Shown: piece by piece, positions 53,517 to 63,751 of the stretch
Position numbering within the stretch: the first letter of the stretch is position 1
Layout: each line of letters opens with the position of its first letter
Origin: Spirochaetaceae bacterium
GTDB lineage: Bacteria > Spirochaetota > Leptospiria > Leptospirales > Leptonemataceae
Assembly: GCA_002729885.1 (NCBI GenBank)
Contig: PBUB01000029.1
Location: 52,945 to 116,944 of the forward strand
Length of the DNA: 64,000 bases
Direction of reading: 5' to 3'
Made by a program: the position numbers and the translations under genes
The notes under the pieces: generated by a model
The model's input: the letters and a program-made list of their open reading frames with translations, nothing else
Databases searched by the model: none
What the model was told of the DNA's origin: nothing

Positions 53517-54770
53517 TCAGTCTTTTCGCACACCCGGAAATGCAGGGGCTCCCGCATCCAGTACTGGAATACCCATCTGTCTTCCGAGATACGTGCTGTT
53601 CGCCATAATGGCCAGGCCTACGCCGCGATTCGGGTACAGTCGCATCATACAAACGAAGGCCGCTCCTGCTCCACCATGGGCCAGTTGAAGCTCCTGGCCT
53701 TCGCCCTTGATGAACCAGCCAAGGCCCATGCCATAACCTTCAAATTGTCCATCCTGGAAAGTCGCTCTGGTCTGCATCATTTCCTGTACACTTTCGCCGG
53801 AAAGAATGCGAACTCCATCGTAACTTCCGCTTCCAAGCAATGCTTTCATGAATCGACTCAGGTCCTCCGGTGAGCCGATTAATCCAGTGGAACCCTTCTG
53901 GTCAGAATACAGACGATTGAACCAGTATCGATCATCCTTCTTCCTGATGGCTCTATCCATATCAATATAGATAGGTACCAGATAACTCATGAAGTCGATG
54001 GGATGGGAGCCCACGGATTCATTATCCTTCATTTCCTCTGAGTATACAAAATCGGTTCGCTCCATGTTAAGGGGATACAATATATTCTTTCGAATGAAGT
54101 TTTCGTAGGACAGTCCGCTTCGCTCTTCAATTAAAGCAGCCAGCGCCATGTATCCAATATTTGAATACTGAGCTTTGCTCCCTGGCATGGAGTCCAGCTG
54201 AGTGTAGTCTTTCAATTTGGTGCGAAATAAGTCCGTCTGATTCGGATGAGGATCGCCTTCATAATGAATCCATCCAATGATCTCCGGACCGGCATCCGAA
54301 AGTCCGGAGGTATGAGAGAGGAGTTGCTCAATCGTAATGGAATCTGAAATATCCTCTCCATCCCACTCAGCTCGAAAAAAGGGTATGTATTTCGTAATAG
54401 GGTCCTTTATTGAAAGTAGGCCCTGTTCCTGCAATTGCATCACTGCCACTGCAGTAAAGATCTTGGTAATGGACCACCACTGGTAGACGTCCCCGGCCGT
54501 AGCCTTGCGATTGGTCTCTGGATCTGCCAGTCCAAAGCCGCGAGAAAAGACAGTCCGATCACCCTGAATGGCTATAAAAGATAAGCCCGGAGGGTCTCCA
54601 GCATCCGTAATGTTATTCAAGTAGCTCGCAAGTTCCTCCTTGGTATTCAAGGGACCGGTTTCAGGCAGGGTGGGAGGAAGGATGGCGCAGCCAGAGAAAA
54701 TGAAACTGAATAACAATGGCGTTACGAAAGACATGGATGAGTTCCAGTTCCGATGTTGCCTGATTGTCAT
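53517..54770 (-). CDS. Class C beta-lactamase-related serine hydrolase, lipoprotein
   Basis: This encodes 417 residues. A signal peptide with lipobox (IFSGC, Cys about residue 28) implies membrane anchoring. The penicillin-binding fold motifs are complete: Ser-x-x-Lys as SITK in YQWWSITKIFTAVAV, Tyr-x-Asn in YSNIGYMAL, and a His-Gly-Gly in place of KTG (LAHGGAGAAF). Such enzymes are more often peptidases or esterases than resistance enzymes. Met 13 is an alternative start. It is convergent with the MFS gene. Confidence 0.9.
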   Translation of the reverse strand: MTIRQHRNWNSSMSFVTPLLFSFIFSGCAILPPTLPETGPLNTKEELASYLNNITDAGDPPGLSFIAIQGDRTVFSRGFGLADPETNRKATAGDVYQWWSITKIFTAVAVMQLQEQGLLSIKDPITKYIPFFRAEWDGEDISDSITIEQLLSHTSGLSDAGPEIIGWIHYEGDPHPNQTDLFRTKLKDYTQLDSMPGSKAQYSNIGYMALAALIEERSGLSYENFIRKNILYPLNMERTDFVYSEEMKDNESVGSHPIDFMSYLVPIYIDMDRAIRKKDDRYWFNRLYSDQKGSTGLIGSPEDLSRFMKALLGSGSYDGVRILSGESVQEMMQTRATFQDGQFEGYGMGLGWFIKGEGQELQLAHGGAGAAFVCMMRLYPNRGVGLAIMANSTYLGRQMGIPVLDAGAPAFPGVRKD

Positions 54771-55090
54771 AATTTGAATACCCGTTTCCGTTCAAGATAA
54801 GAATCCTTAGAGGTTCATATGACCCAGAAGGTTCACTGACTTCTATTAGAATCCCATAGCCCCAGGCCAATGGACCGTAAGCACCTTCAGGGTTACTTGT
54901 GAGCGTCTATTGGAGAGCGTAGTTGCGTAGACCATGGAAAGCTATGGGAAAATGACTATCCGACTGGGATTGGTCTGGAGATAGTGTAGGCCGGTCTATT
55001 CTGAGCGTTTCACCGGGTTCTAAGCAGTCAATTCTCCAGAGGTCAGTGCCTTAGTCTAGAGTCCATTGGAGCAAAGAAGGAGAAGCAGCA
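54771..55090. other. Divergent spacer, serine hydrolase / FAH-family gene
   Basis: The 320 bases hold no gene, repeat or clear promoter. GAAGGAG at 55076-55082 is the ribosome binding site of the next gene. Confidence 0.4.
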
Positions 55091-55768
55091 TTGAAGATAA
55101 TCTGTATTGGTCGAAATTACCGGGATCATGCTGCGGAGCTAAAGAATGCAATTCCGGAGGAGCCTGTAATCTTTATGAAACCGGAATCGGCCATCCTCCC
55201 TCCCGGTATCGCTTTTCGCCTACCTCAGTTCAGCAAGGAGATACACCATGAAATTGAGGTTGTACTTCGTCTGGGAAACCCTGTCTCCGGTCCAGGTAAT
55301 TCTGGCATCCAACAGAAGTTACCAGCCGCTGACCTGAATACAAATCCCAATCGGAAGCGTGCGCTGGACTGCATCGAGTCTGTTACGGTGGGGCTGGATT
55401 TCACAGCGCGAGACCTGCAAAACAAGCTGAAGGCTAATGGGCTGCCATGGGAAAAAGCGAAAGCATTCGATGGATCTGCAGTTCTTGGAACATGGATGCC
55501 AGCAGCGGATCTGGATCTCAATGATCTGAGTATTTCATTGAGAATAAATGATGAAGAGCGCCAGTCTGGACATTGCAGAGATCTACTTTTTGACTTTGCT
55601 TATTTGATCTCCTACATTTCGCAATTTTTCACACTGCAGCCTGGCGATTTGATATTTACCGGTACTCCTGCCGGCGTTGGCCCGGTGAAGGCTGGAGATG
55701 TGCTGATTGGGATGCTCAATGGAAAAGGGCTTTTCTCGTTGAACATAACAGATGACATTGCTTCTTGA
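55091..55768 (+). CDS. Fumarylacetoacetate hydrolase family protein
   Basis: This encodes 225 residues with a TTG start at 55091, fixed by GAAGGAG 8 bases upstream and the family N-terminus (KIICIGRNYRDHAAEL). Metal ligands appear in HHEIEVVLRLG. Other blocks: TVGLDFTARDLQ, KAFDGSAVLG, GDLIFTGTPAGVGPVKAGD. The closest subgroup is YcgM/FAHD1-like acylpyruvate hydrolase or oxaloacetate decarboxylase; substrate not certain. It converges with the VOC gene. Confidence 0.93.
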   Translation: MKIICIGRNYRDHAAELKNAIPEEPVIFMKPESAILPPGIAFRLPQFSKEIHHEIEVVLRLGNPVSGPGNSGIQQKLPAADLNTNPNRKRALDCIESVTVGLDFTARDLQNKLKANGLPWEKAKAFDGSAVLGTWMPAADLDLNDLSISLRINDEERQSGHCRDLLFDFAYLISYISQFFTLQPGDLIFTGTPAGVGPVKAGDVLIGMLNGKGLFSLNITDDIAS

Positions 55769-55804
55769 TCGCCTTCAAGATTGCATTTTCCCGGATGCCT
55801 GAAT

Positions 55805-56239
55805 TCAAAGCTCCTGGGCAAGGGCGACGATCAGTCCTTCCGGACCCCGTATATAGCAAAGTTTATAGCTACTTTCGTATTTCACAATTTCGCCCATCAA
55901 TCGGGCTCCCTGTTTCTGGAGTGTGCTAACGGTGGCCTCAATATCGTGGACGGCAAACATGATCCTTCGGAGTCCACAGGCATTGGGCGGTGCTTCGTCA
56001 TTCGAAGACTCTAAGGTCGGATGCAAAAATTGCATCAATTCGATGCGGCACTGAGAATCGGGGGTGCGGAGCATGGCTACGTTTACTCTGGCATCTTCAA
56101 GTCCAATTGTAAGATCTACCCATTCACCGTGGACCATGGTCTGGCCTTCTAGCTCAAGACCCAGCGCTTCAAAGAATGAAACGGCTCCCGACAAATCCTG
56201 TACTACCACTCCTACGTTATCCAATCGCTTAACATGCAT
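55805..56239 (-). CDS. VOC-family (glyoxalase/dioxygenase-like) protein
   Basis: This encodes 144 residues with the paired beta-alpha-beta-beta-beta modules of the VOC fold. The first begins HVKRLDNVGVVVQDLSGAVSFFEALG; the second begins LRRIMFAVHDIEATVSTLQKQGA and ends RGPEGLIVALAQEL with a typical metal Glu near the end. It could be a glyoxalase, epimerase or dioxygenase-like enzyme. It converges with the FAH-family gene, so the pair is not an operon. Confidence 0.85.
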   Translation of the reverse strand: MHVKRLDNVGVVVQDLSGAVSFFEALGLELEGQTMVHGEWVDLTIGLEDARVNVAMLRTPDSQCRIELMQFLHPTLESSNDEAPPNACGLRRIMFAVHDIEATVSTLQKQGARLMGEIVKYESSYKLCYIRGPEGLIVALAQEL

Positions 56240-56490
56240 GGTACATCATCCTGCTCTTGGCCCCGAGAATCCAAGAGCTTTTTATATGGGTCGTAGCAGA
56301 ACTAGGCAAATCGACATGCCTGGAAAAAAACTGCGATAGTGATAAATCTGCATAAGTCCGGTATTTTCGGTACTCGGTGATGATGTAACGTTAGAGAATT
56401 GGATTCAGACTGAAATTCGAGAATTTTCCTTGCGTTGAAAAACGGATCGATTTCTTCTTTTGGAAGGTCCGGAGAAAGGAGGTAGGAAGT

Positions 56491-56814
56491 ATGTACAAAC
56501 TTATTGGTCTAGTCTTCTGTATTTTCATGGGCATTACTGCTATATCGCTGGGCGTTGGCGCTGCCTACCCACCAATCAACAATGTTGCCCAACCGGTTGT
56601 CTGCTCCGGCGGACAATTGTCCGCCCAGCAAAGTATTACGACGCCGCTACCGGATCGGACCTACATTCAGGCTGAATATGTTTGTGTGGATCCCACTGGA
56701 ACCATAGAACCGCTAAACAAGTTCTGGATTGCTCTGGTGTCCGGGACTTTTTACGGGATTATTCTGTTCGGAGTCTTCTGGGGCATCATAGCAATCAAGA
56801 AGGGCAAGAGTTGA
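56491..56814 (+). CDS. Small two-helix membrane protein
   Basis: This encodes 107 residues with a strong ribosome binding site (AAAGGAGGT) before ATG 56491. Two hydrophobic helices (about 4-24 and 81-101) enclose an extracytoplasmic loop of about 55 residues with two Cys (VVCSGG, EYVCVDP), likely a disulfide. Short Lys-rich C-terminal tail. No family recognised. Confidence 0.7.
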   Translation: MYKLIGLVFCIFMGITAISLGVGAAYPPINNVAQPVVCSGGQLSAQQSITTPLPDRTYIQAEYVCVDPTGTIEPLNKFWIALVSGTFYGIILFGVFWGIIAIKKGKS

Positions 56815-56859
56815 TGCATTCATGGCATGCCAGAACCGGGATGATGCGTCCGACGCAGA

Positions 56860-57111
56860 TTACTTGATAGCCGATTCTATGGCCGCGACCATTTGCTGTG
56901 CCTGCTCCACTAATTCTGGTTTAAATGGAATCCGCTGCGAAAGATTCACATCGGAGTATTTAATCTCCATATAGCTTTTCTTCTCGTTTAGTTCAATGCT
57001 CTTGATAAGATGCAAATGATATCTCCTGGATTCTCCGTTGCTTGCAAAGATTTCCAGGACGTTATTGTCGTATACTACGAGGCCATATCTCGGATCCGGT
57101 ATTGCTATCAT
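56860..57111 (-). CDS. Small PH-like domain protein A
   Basis: This encodes 83 residues. The pattern of short strands and one C-terminal helix (YGLVVYDNNVLEIFASNGESRRYHLHLIKSIEL in pieces, then PELVEQAQQMVAAIESAI) resembles bacterial PH-like domains. It is similar in length and pattern to the gene at 59653-59907: both have a strand, a short turn with NG(E/G)S, (R)YH/RFH, IK/VN-x-(I/V)E, and a C-terminal helix near position 70-82. Function unknown. Confidence 0.6.
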   Translation of the reverse strand: MIAIPDPRYGLVVYDNNVLEIFASNGESRRYHLHLIKSIELNEKKSYMEIKYSDVNLSQRIPFKPELVEQAQQMVAAIESAIK

Positions 57112-57232
57112 AGGGGCTTTAGACTACGAATCGAGGGAAAATCCAGTGCTTTTTTAGGTTTTTCTGACAGAATACAGAACGTTACATTCGCGCGCCGAAA
57201 GAAATACAGGATCTGCCGCGCATAGAGCAGGT

Positions 57233-57278
57233 CCGATTATTGGTCTTGATGATTGGACCATAGGAATCCCATAATCGG
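57233..57278. repeat. Nested inverted repeat
   Basis: CCGATTAT (57233-57240) pairs with ATAATCGG (57271-57278), and within it TGGTC (57241-57245) pairs with GACCA (57256-57260), with an asymmetric 10-base bulge. It lies between the PH-like gene start and the membrane protein gene, so it may be an operator or an RNA element. Confidence 0.55.
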
Positions 57279-57391
57279 TTCCTGTTTATTCTGAAATCAA
57301 TCCCGCATTGAGACGAAAAGTAATTTCAGAATCAGAAAGATGATGGTAATCTGCCGGCATTACCCGGTTTCATTGTGAGCAAGGCCCCTGC

Positions 57392-58003
57392 ATGAAACAG
57401 TTTTTTACAATGCTGCGTTTGATGACTGGCCTCACAGCTGGTGGACTGACCTCTGTTCTCGTTCTCAGTACCTCACTGGGTTTGGGTCTGGCTCTGCTGA
57501 TCTTTGTCCAGATGAATCCTCTCTGGGCTCTGCTCGTAGTGCCCCTGGTCATCTCAGGGCCATTGTTCTTTTTATGGGCATTAATGGAATTTCTGCGATT
57601 TCGCCGATGGCAAGAAAGACTGCCGTTCTCCCTGGAAGGTGATCTTTTCGTAATTCAGCAGATGAATTCTGAACTCTGGCATTCGGCCAGCATCGAGATT
57701 CAGTGTCCGGGCTCGAATAAAGAACAGATAAGAATGATCCACGACGCGCTTACAAGGTTTTGTGCCCGCGCGAATGGAGCTATCTACGAATCAATGTGGG
57801 GCAGAATAATTAATTGGCAACTTGACTCACCTATGTCCGCCGCAGGCGATGCGAATTCTCAAGTCGCCTGGAGGTTGTACCGATTTCTTTCCGGGCCATT
57901 GACAGGTCTCGTCAACAAAGGTGTTCCGGTGCAGAGAGTGCTTTTTTCGATTTCCCCTTACGGTCGTCATGTAATGCCTGAATCAGAGACGATGAGTCAG
58001 TAA
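57392..58003 (+). CDS. Membrane protein with cytoplasmic C-terminal domain
   Basis: This encodes 203 residues. Two N-terminal hydrophobic helices (about 14-38 and 43-66) are followed by a soluble C-terminal part (about 75-203) of mixed structure, with no recognisable motif. Basic residues between the helices and soluble part (FLRFRRWQER) put the C-terminus inside. Family unknown. Confidence 0.65.
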   Translation: MKQFFTMLRLMTGLTAGGLTSVLVLSTSLGLGLALLIFVQMNPLWALLVVPLVISGPLFFLWALMEFLRFRRWQERLPFSLEGDLFVIQQMNSELWHSASIEIQCPGSNKEQIRMIHDALTRFCARANGAIYESMWGRIINWQLDSPMSAAGDANSQVAWRLYRFLSGPLTGLVNKGVPVQRVLFSISPYGRHVMPESETMSQ

Positions 58004-58486
58004 ATGATAAAATGATCTCCGTTGGGAAGCCGGGCTTTCTGCTGCTTCCAGATGAAACGTTATATCGGGCACTGACCTCGGAAAATAAAGTCTTGCGCTT
58101 GCCGCTTCTCGCGGAGACCATTTTCGGAGCTATGGTCAGAGCCAGCTTTCAGCCCCTGTGTGATCCTGGTTCGGAGGGCAGTCAGCATTCGCCGGGGAAA
58201 TCCGTAGTTGTGAGGACTTCCCTGGCAGGCAAGAGTAGCTCTCGCGGGCAATCTCATTGGAAGAGCCTACCCAGCATCCTTTATTAAATGTAATGATGTT
58301 GCAGAGGGCAGGCTGGATTCCGGACAGGCAAAATCGCGAAGCTTACGGATGCTGGCAGCGCGTTTTGCCTCCTTCTCATTGAGTCCTGCGTGCCCGTAGT
58401 GGTGCATCCCCCGTGTCCACAATCGAATTCGAAGCGCTCTAATTGGATTGACGCTGGCCTCATCCTGAGCCCATCTGATAGTAGCC
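58004..58486. other. Gene-free spacer
   Basis: The 483 bases hold no convincing gene. A plus-strand frame from ATG 58012 (91 codons) starts 8 bases after the preceding stop but has no recognisable product or clear ribosome binding site. No repeats or hairpins stood out. Confidence 0.4.
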
Positions 58487-59548
58487 ATGAAGCATATTGT
58501 AATTCTATGTTTTTTAGTAACCGGTGTCGTTCTATCTAGTGTCCATTGTGCAACCAGTTATGCAAGTATCTACAGCGACCGACCGATCGGGCCAGATGTT
58601 GAAGACATACAACCTCTTGAGATTCAATTTTCAAGAGTCCCGGGAGAGGAAGAAGGTACCGGGGGGATGGCCGAGGCGAATATTAACAACTCTGATTATG
58701 ATCTGTACATGCGGGTAAATTCGAATTTCAGGATTACGGAATCTGCTGATGTCAGAATAGTATATGCAACTAAAACCGTGCATTATCAGGGAGCGGGCGC
58801 TTTTCCTACCTGCCTAAGCGCGGCTACTCTTTTCGTATATCCGGTCCAGACGGATAGTATTACCGAGGCCGAATTCAGGGTCTTCAAGAGTGGTGTTCTG
58901 GTAGAGACCTATCGCTACAGGATCAATCAGACCTCTATCTGGGGATGGCTATCAATTCCAATCAACACCGTTGTGTTGCCTCTGGCCAATACCGTGACAG
59001 AAGTTGCCACCTCCGATAGCCTTGATTTGCATAAACGACTGATTAACCGATTCACTAGAGATTTTTATCATTCATCGGTCCTGGTAAATAAGGGCAAAGT
59101 GAGCACACCGGGTGAAAAGGAGACTGTATTTCTTGTTCTCGAAGGTCAGAATACGGCGTCCAGGTACAAAGAGCAGAATACCATGGCCAGTAATCTGCTG
59201 GGACTGGCGCTGGTGAACGGAGGTTATACCATTCGCGACAACGAGGATTTAAAGCCAATTCTTAAGGAGTTGAATTTTTCCCAGAGTGGATTAACCAGAC
59301 AGAGTGCCATCCGAATTGGCGAGATCACCGGCGCTACCAAGATCATCACAAGCAACATTCTGTATTACAATTACAGTGAAGCAGATGATGATTATAAGAT
59401 TACGATTGTGGCCCACATTACGGACATCAATTCCGGCGAAGTAGAATGGAAGAATCTGTACACTCTTGAAGGTGTAGATATCGAATCCATGCTGGCTGAA
59501 GGGTCTGCGAAGTTACTTTCGGATCTTCGAAATGCAGGATATCGCTGA
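58487..59548 (+). CDS. CsgG-like lipoprotein
   Basis: This encodes 353 residues. A signal peptide with a permissive lipobox (SSVHC, Cys about residue 21) starts it. Residues 25-170 are beta-rich and unknown. The last 170 residues look like the periplasmic part of CsgG-type proteins: ASNLLGLALVNGGYTIRDNEDLKPIL, SAIRIGEITGATKIITSNIL, ITIVAHITDINSGEVEW. CsgG forms the curli export pore, and CsgG-like lipoproteins also assist envelope assembly. No curli genes are near, so an assembly or stress role is likelier. Confidence 0.8.
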   Translation: MKHIVILCFLVTGVVLSSVHCATSYASIYSDRPIGPDVEDIQPLEIQFSRVPGEEEGTGGMAEANINNSDYDLYMRVNSNFRITESADVRIVYATKTVHYQGAGAFPTCLSAATLFVYPVQTDSITEAEFRVFKSGVLVETYRYRINQTSIWGWLSIPINTVVLPLANTVTEVATSDSLDLHKRLINRFTRDFYHSSVLVNKGKVSTPGEKETVFLVLEGQNTASRYKEQNTMASNLLGLALVNGGYTIRDNEDLKPILKELNFSQSGLTRQSAIRIGEITGATKIITSNILYYNYSEADDDYKITIVAHITDINSGEVEWKNLYTLEGVDIESMLAEGSAKLLSDLRNAGYR

Positions 59549-59652
59549 ATTCACCGGGCTACAGGCCCTGGAATTGTCTCCTGGCGGCTTAGAGCCGGCG
59601 AAGAAATCGACTTGAAGCGTGGAAACAGCATCCGTAGAAATCGGCGAAACCT

Positions 59653-59907
59653 TTAGCTCAGCGCTGCATTGACCTGAGAAACGAATTCTTCAACCAGACC
59701 TCGTTTGGATGGATCGATATCCGTCAGATTGCTGATCCGGTTCTTCGCTTTGACCTTGATCCACATTTCTCCTTTCTTGTTTTCCTCAACTTCCACCTCA
59801 TTTACCTGATTGATGTGAAATCGGTCGCTACCCCCGTTGTGGAAATTTTCAATAATTCGACCATCAAAGGATAGAATGAAACCCACCGAATTTGTTACTT
59901 CAACCAT
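59653..59907 (-). CDS. Small PH-like domain protein B
   Basis: This encodes 84 residues from ATG 59907, chosen because GCAGGAG lies just upstream; the frame stays open far upstream but without coding signs. Short strands (VGFILSFDGRIIENFHNGGS, FHINQVNEVEVEENKKG) and a C-terminal helix (VEEFVSQVNAAL) resemble a PH-like fold. It is a probable paralogue of the 83-residue protein at 56860-57111. Function unknown. Confidence 0.65.
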   Translation of the reverse strand: MVEVTNSVGFILSFDGRIIENFHNGGSDRFHINQVNEVEVEENKKGEMWIKVKAKNRISNLTDIDPSKRGLVEEFVSQVNAALS

Positions 59908-60452
59908 ACATATCTCCTGCGCTACCCGGGATTCGGCAATCGTTCGTCGAAGAGTGGGCCATGAAATGATCGAATCAAGTAGATTAATTCGAAAAATGAA
60001 AGGCGAGGAATGAGCCTGGGACGATTCCCGGAAAGGAGCAGACCAGATCTGCCCTATAATCAGCAACAAATGTATTGTCGCCATTGCCCCGGCTCGAAGC
60101 CGACCGTTAAACAACGTACACCTGGATCGACTCAGGGAGGGGAGGATTGCCTCTCCAGGTTCTTCCGTAGCCTGGAAGGCGCTGACATTAAATGAGCGTC
60201 CACCAGTAGTTTGTCCAATTCTTTCCAGTGAGTCTTCGCATTGAGCTTCACGCCTACCCATCCCTCTGGGCCCATATAGGTTGAAACAAAAAAAGCGTTC
60301 CGGATCCCTTTCCACTAGCTCCGGTTGGATCAGAGGTGCCGCTTTGACTCAGACTGAGATATGGCCGCTGCCATGATGGTGGCCCGTCCCTGAATCTACC
60401 TGGTTGCGCTTTTTTAGTCGACCGGAAAAGCCTGAAAAAGGACTGGATTGTT
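59908..60452. other. Gene-free divergent spacer before ilvD
   Basis: The 545 bases hold open frames on both strands, none with a ribosome binding site or recognisable product. I saw no T-box, leader peptide rich in branched amino acids, or riboswitch core before ilvD. A non-coding RNA cannot be excluded. Confidence 0.45.
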
Positions 60453-62303
60453 ATGCCACAGTACAGATCCAAAACCTCCACATCCGGTCGCAATATGGCC
60501 GGCGCCCGGGCTCTCTGGAGAGCCACGGGAATGACCGATGCGGATTTCGATAAGCCCATCATCGCGATTGCAAACTCCTTCACTCAATTCGTGCCCGGGC
60601 ATGTACATCTAAAGGACCTGGGACAGATGGTGGCGCGGCAAATCGAATCTGCTGGAGGTGTGGCCAAAGAGTTCAATACCATCGCGGTGGATGATGGAAT
60701 TGCAATGGGACATTCCGGCATGTTATATTCTTTACCCAGTCGAGATCTCATTGCGGACTCTGTTGAATACATGGTTAACGCTCACACGGCGGATGCTTTG
60801 ATCTGCATATCGAACTGCGATAAGATCACTCCAGGTATGCTCATGGCAGCCATGCGATTGAATATTCCTACGGTGTTCGTATCCGGTGGTCCCATGGAAG
60901 CCGGTAAGGTTCAATGGGAAGGTCAGGAGCGAAAACTTGATTTAATCGATGCCATGGTGGAAGCTGGTAATCCGGCGGTGTCAGATGAGCAGGTAGCAAC
61001 ATTGGAACGATCTGCCTGTCCTACCTGCGGTTCTTGCTCGGGGATGTTTACTGCGAACTCAATGAATTGTCTTACAGAGGCCCTGGGGCTTTCGCTACCC
61101 GGAAATGGATCTCTACTGGCCACCCATGCAGCGCGAAAGGATCTTTTCCTCAAGGCCGGGGAAATCGTTGTAGAACTTGCGAAGCGATATTACGAACAGG
61201 ATGATATTTCTGTGCTACCCAGAAACATCGCAACCTTTGAAGCCTTTCAAAATGCCATGAGCCTGGATGTAGCTATGGGAGGTTCCACCAATACAGTTCT
61301 GCATATTCTTGCTGCGGCCCGAGAAGCGGGCGTGAACTTCACCATGGCAGACATTGATGCTATATCCCGTAGAGTACCGTGTCTGTGCAAGGTGGCTCCT
61401 TCAACTCAGAAATATCATATGGAAGATGTTCACCGAGCCGGTGGTGTTATGGGAATCCTGGGGGAACTGGACCGGGCAGGATTAATTCAGCGCGAAGTCC
61501 CCACGGTGCATAGCCCATCCATGGGTCAGGCACTGGAAAGCTGGGATATTGTGCGTCAAAGCGATGAATCTGAAGCGCGAAAGATGTTCAAGGCTGCTCC
61601 CGGGGGAGTTCCTACCACTGAAGCCTTTTCGCAGAACAAACAATGGCCGGATCTGGATCTGGATCGCAAAGAAGGATGTATTCGCAATATTGATAACGCC
61701 TACTCGAAAGATGGAGGTCTGGCTGTACTATATGGCAACATCGCACCAGAAGGATGCATTGTTAAGACGGCCGGAGTTGATGAATCCATCCTCAAGTTTA
61801 CCGGAAAGGCCCGGGTGATGGAAAGCCAGGAAGAGGCTGTATATAAAATCCTGAACAATCATATTGTGGCCGGCGATGTAGTGGTGATTCGCTATGAAGG
61901 TCCCAAAGGCGGGCCCGGTATGCAAGAGATGCTATATCCTACTTCTTATTTGAAGTCCAAGGGACTGGGTAAGGATTGTGCTTTAATTACCGATGGCCGT
62001 TTCTCTGGAGGAACTTCAGGATTATCCATCGGTCATGTTTCTCCTGAAGCTGCGGCCGGCGGTGCCATCGGTCTCGTGGAAGAGGGCGATACCATCGAAA
62101 TCGATATTCCCAATCGAAGCATTCAGCTTGCTGTGAGTGACGATGAGCTGACGAAACGTAGAGTAGCCATGGATGCAAAAGGGAAAGCTGCCTGGAAGCC
62201 TGTGGATCGAGATCGTCAAGTGTCCGCCGCCTTGCGAGCTTACGCGGCCTTGACTACGTCGGCGCATACCGGTGCTGTGCGAGACATTGGCCAGGTGGAG
62301 TAG
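60453..62303 (+). CDS. ilvD: Dihydroxy-acid dehydratase
   Basis: This encodes 616 residues, the normal length. IlvD dehydrates 2,3-dihydroxy acids to the 2-keto acids used for valine and isoleucine. The iron-sulfur cluster Cys residues are in [11 protein letters not shown] and [19 protein letters not shown]; the C-terminal [21 protein letters not shown] is a family block. AAAAAGGA lies upstream of ATG 60453. It stands alone; no other ilv genes are in the window. Confidence 0.97.
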   Translation: MPQYRSKTSTSGRNMAGARALWRATGMTDADFDKPIIAIANSFTQFVPGHVHLKDLGQMVARQIESAGGVAKEFNTIAVDDGIAMGHSGMLYSLPSRDLIADSVEYMVNAHTADALICISNCDKITPGMLMAAMRLNIPTVFVSGGPMEAGKVQWEGQERKLDLIDAMVEAGNPAVSDEQVATLERSACPTCGSCSGMFTANSMNCLTEALGLSLPGNGSLLATHAARKDLFLKAGEIVVELAKRYYEQDDISVLPRNIATFEAFQNAMSLDVAMGGSTNTVLHILAAAREAGVNFTMADIDAISRRVPCLCKVAPSTQKYHMEDVHRAGGVMGILGELDRAGLIQREVPTVHSPSMGQALESWDIVRQSDESEARKMFKAAPGGVPTTEAFSQNKQWPDLDLDRKEGCIRNIDNAYSKDGGLAVLYGNIAPEGCIVKTAGVDESILKFTGKARVMESQEEAVYKILNNHIVAGDVVVIRYEGPKGGPGMQEMLYPTSYLKSKGLGKDCALITDGRFSGGTSGLSIGHVSPEAAAGGAIGLVEEGDTIEIDIPNRSIQLAVSDDELTKRRVAMDAKGKAAWKPVDRDRQVSAALRAYAALTTSAHTGAVRDIGQVE

Positions 62304-62566
62304 GGGCAGCAGAACTGAGTCCGGGTAATCAGGAACCTGAGGTGGACGATTGGGATGGACCATTACCGGTGACTTGGCTGATGCGAAAGGTTATTGCTTG
62401 CGAACTGGAATGAAGCCTTCTATACGTATTTGATTGGGGTGCCAGATTATAGTTTGGGATTGCCGGATCAGGCCCTGGAGATCCCATTCCCTTGACAGCT
62501 ACAGGGTATTTCTATCGCATGAGGCATGCTCCAGGAAGGACTCCAGATAAACGGACCGGCATCACA

Positions 62567-63751
62567 ATGAAAGCCACATGCTATCTAATAATTCCTTTAT
62601 TCGCTGCAATCTTGCCTGCTTGCATCGACTCAGCTGATGCGGAGAATGGGTTCAGGCCGTGGACGAGACCAGAAAAGCTGGATGATCCTCAGGTTCTGAA
62701 AAGGGCTAGAATGCATTTCCCTGAATTAACCTGGAAGCTGGATGAGAACAGGTTAAAGGTTTCACTGAACCAAACAGATTTCACAGATCTGGATCTGGAC
62801 TACGTCAGGAAAGGCTGTGCTTATTCGGCTTATTGTAAATCTGTTCTGGAATCCGAGCTTTATTATGCGAATCTGGGACTTACCTTTCCTGTGGAGACGG
62901 TAAAGGTAAGAACAACAGAGGATTTTTTACAGGAAATCAGGCCCAATCGTACGATCATCCTTGATGTAGATCGACTTGATCTTGTAGAGAACTTTCGTCG
63001 GGGGGCTGAGCAGCAATTCCTTACATCTCCCGAGGACACTCCATTCTTCTACATTGAACCGCATCATGGATCGCTGATTCTCTTCAATGTCCCGAATCTT
63101 AAAATTGAAGGTCGAGAAGGCAATACCGAAATTGTGCATCATGTAGGTGATTCCGAGGTGTTATACTTTACGCGGGCCGACAATTTAACGTTGAAAAATG
63201 TGACTCTCTATCATAGTCAGCCCTATCCATGCCGGGGTGGAGTCTTGAATGTCGTTGCATCAAAGAATGTGACTATTATCGATTCGGAATTCAGAGGCTC
63301 AGGAGTCACCGGGATTCACCTGGAAAAAGTAGATGGAGCTCTTATTGAGGGGGTCAGAATCACTGATAACAATCTATCTGCATTGATCTTTGAAGAATCA
63401 ACAAGAGTCTTAATTCGAAACTCGATCGTTGAAAAGAACACCACGGTGATGAGTCTGATGTGGTCCCATGACTCAAACATTGTAATGGAAAATGTCATAA
63501 TACGAGACAACAGCGGTGTTGATACCTGGCCTCCGTATCCGGTGGATCCGGAAAAAGCAATAATGGGTTGGCACAATAGCAAGGTAACTATTCGGAATTC
63601 TCGCATCGAAAACAATAAGTATCATCGACTATTCAATGATGGGAGTGCACAGCTGATCAATACTGTAGTTCGAAAGAATGCGCTTCCAGATTCCGCCCGG
63701 GAAGAATTGCTAAAACAGGAGCGAGAGAGCAAGCAAGCAGAAAAGCAATAG
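62567..63751 (+). CDS. Right-handed beta-helix lipoprotein
   Basis: This encodes 394 residues from ATG 62567, where a signal peptide with lipobox (AILPAC, Cys about residue 19) begins. After an N-terminal region of about 120 residues come parallel beta-helix turns (about 170-370): LTLKNVTLYHSQ, VTIIDSEFRGSGVTGIHLEKV, ALIEGVRITDNNLSALIFEES, VLIRNSIVEKN, IVMENVIIRDNSG, VTIRNSRIENN. This is the fold of pectate lyases and other surface polysaccharide-binding proteins. No catalytic set identified. The C-terminus is charged (KQERESKQAEKQ). Confidence 0.82.
   Translation: MKATCYLIIPLFAAILPACIDSADAENGFRPWTRPEKLDDPQVLKRARMHFPELTWKLDENRLKVSLNQTDFTDLDLDYVRKGCAYSAYCKSVLESELYYANLGLTFPVETVKVRTTEDFLQEIRPNRTIILDVDRLDLVENFRRGAEQQFLTSPEDTPFFYIEPHHGSLILFNVPNLKIEGREGNTEIVHHVGDSEVLYFTRADNLTLKNVTLYHSQPYPCRGGVLNVVASKNVTIIDSEFRGSGVTGIHLEKVDGALIEGVRITDNNLSALIFEESTRVLIRNSIVEKNTTVMSLMWSHDSNIVMENVIIRDNSGVDTWPPYPVDPEKAIMGWHNSKVTIRNSRIENNKYHRLFNDGSAQLINTVVRKNALPDSAREELLKQERESKQAEKQ

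Noticed and set aside
58012..58287. 91-codon plus-strand frame after the membrane protein gene
   Set aside because: The ATG follows the previous stop closely, but composition and sequence are not protein-like and the frame has no ribosome binding site.
59653..60315. Full 220-residue version of the PH-like protein B
   Set aside because: The upstream two thirds have no protein-like pattern, and a ribosome binding site with ATG 59907 defines a short gene.
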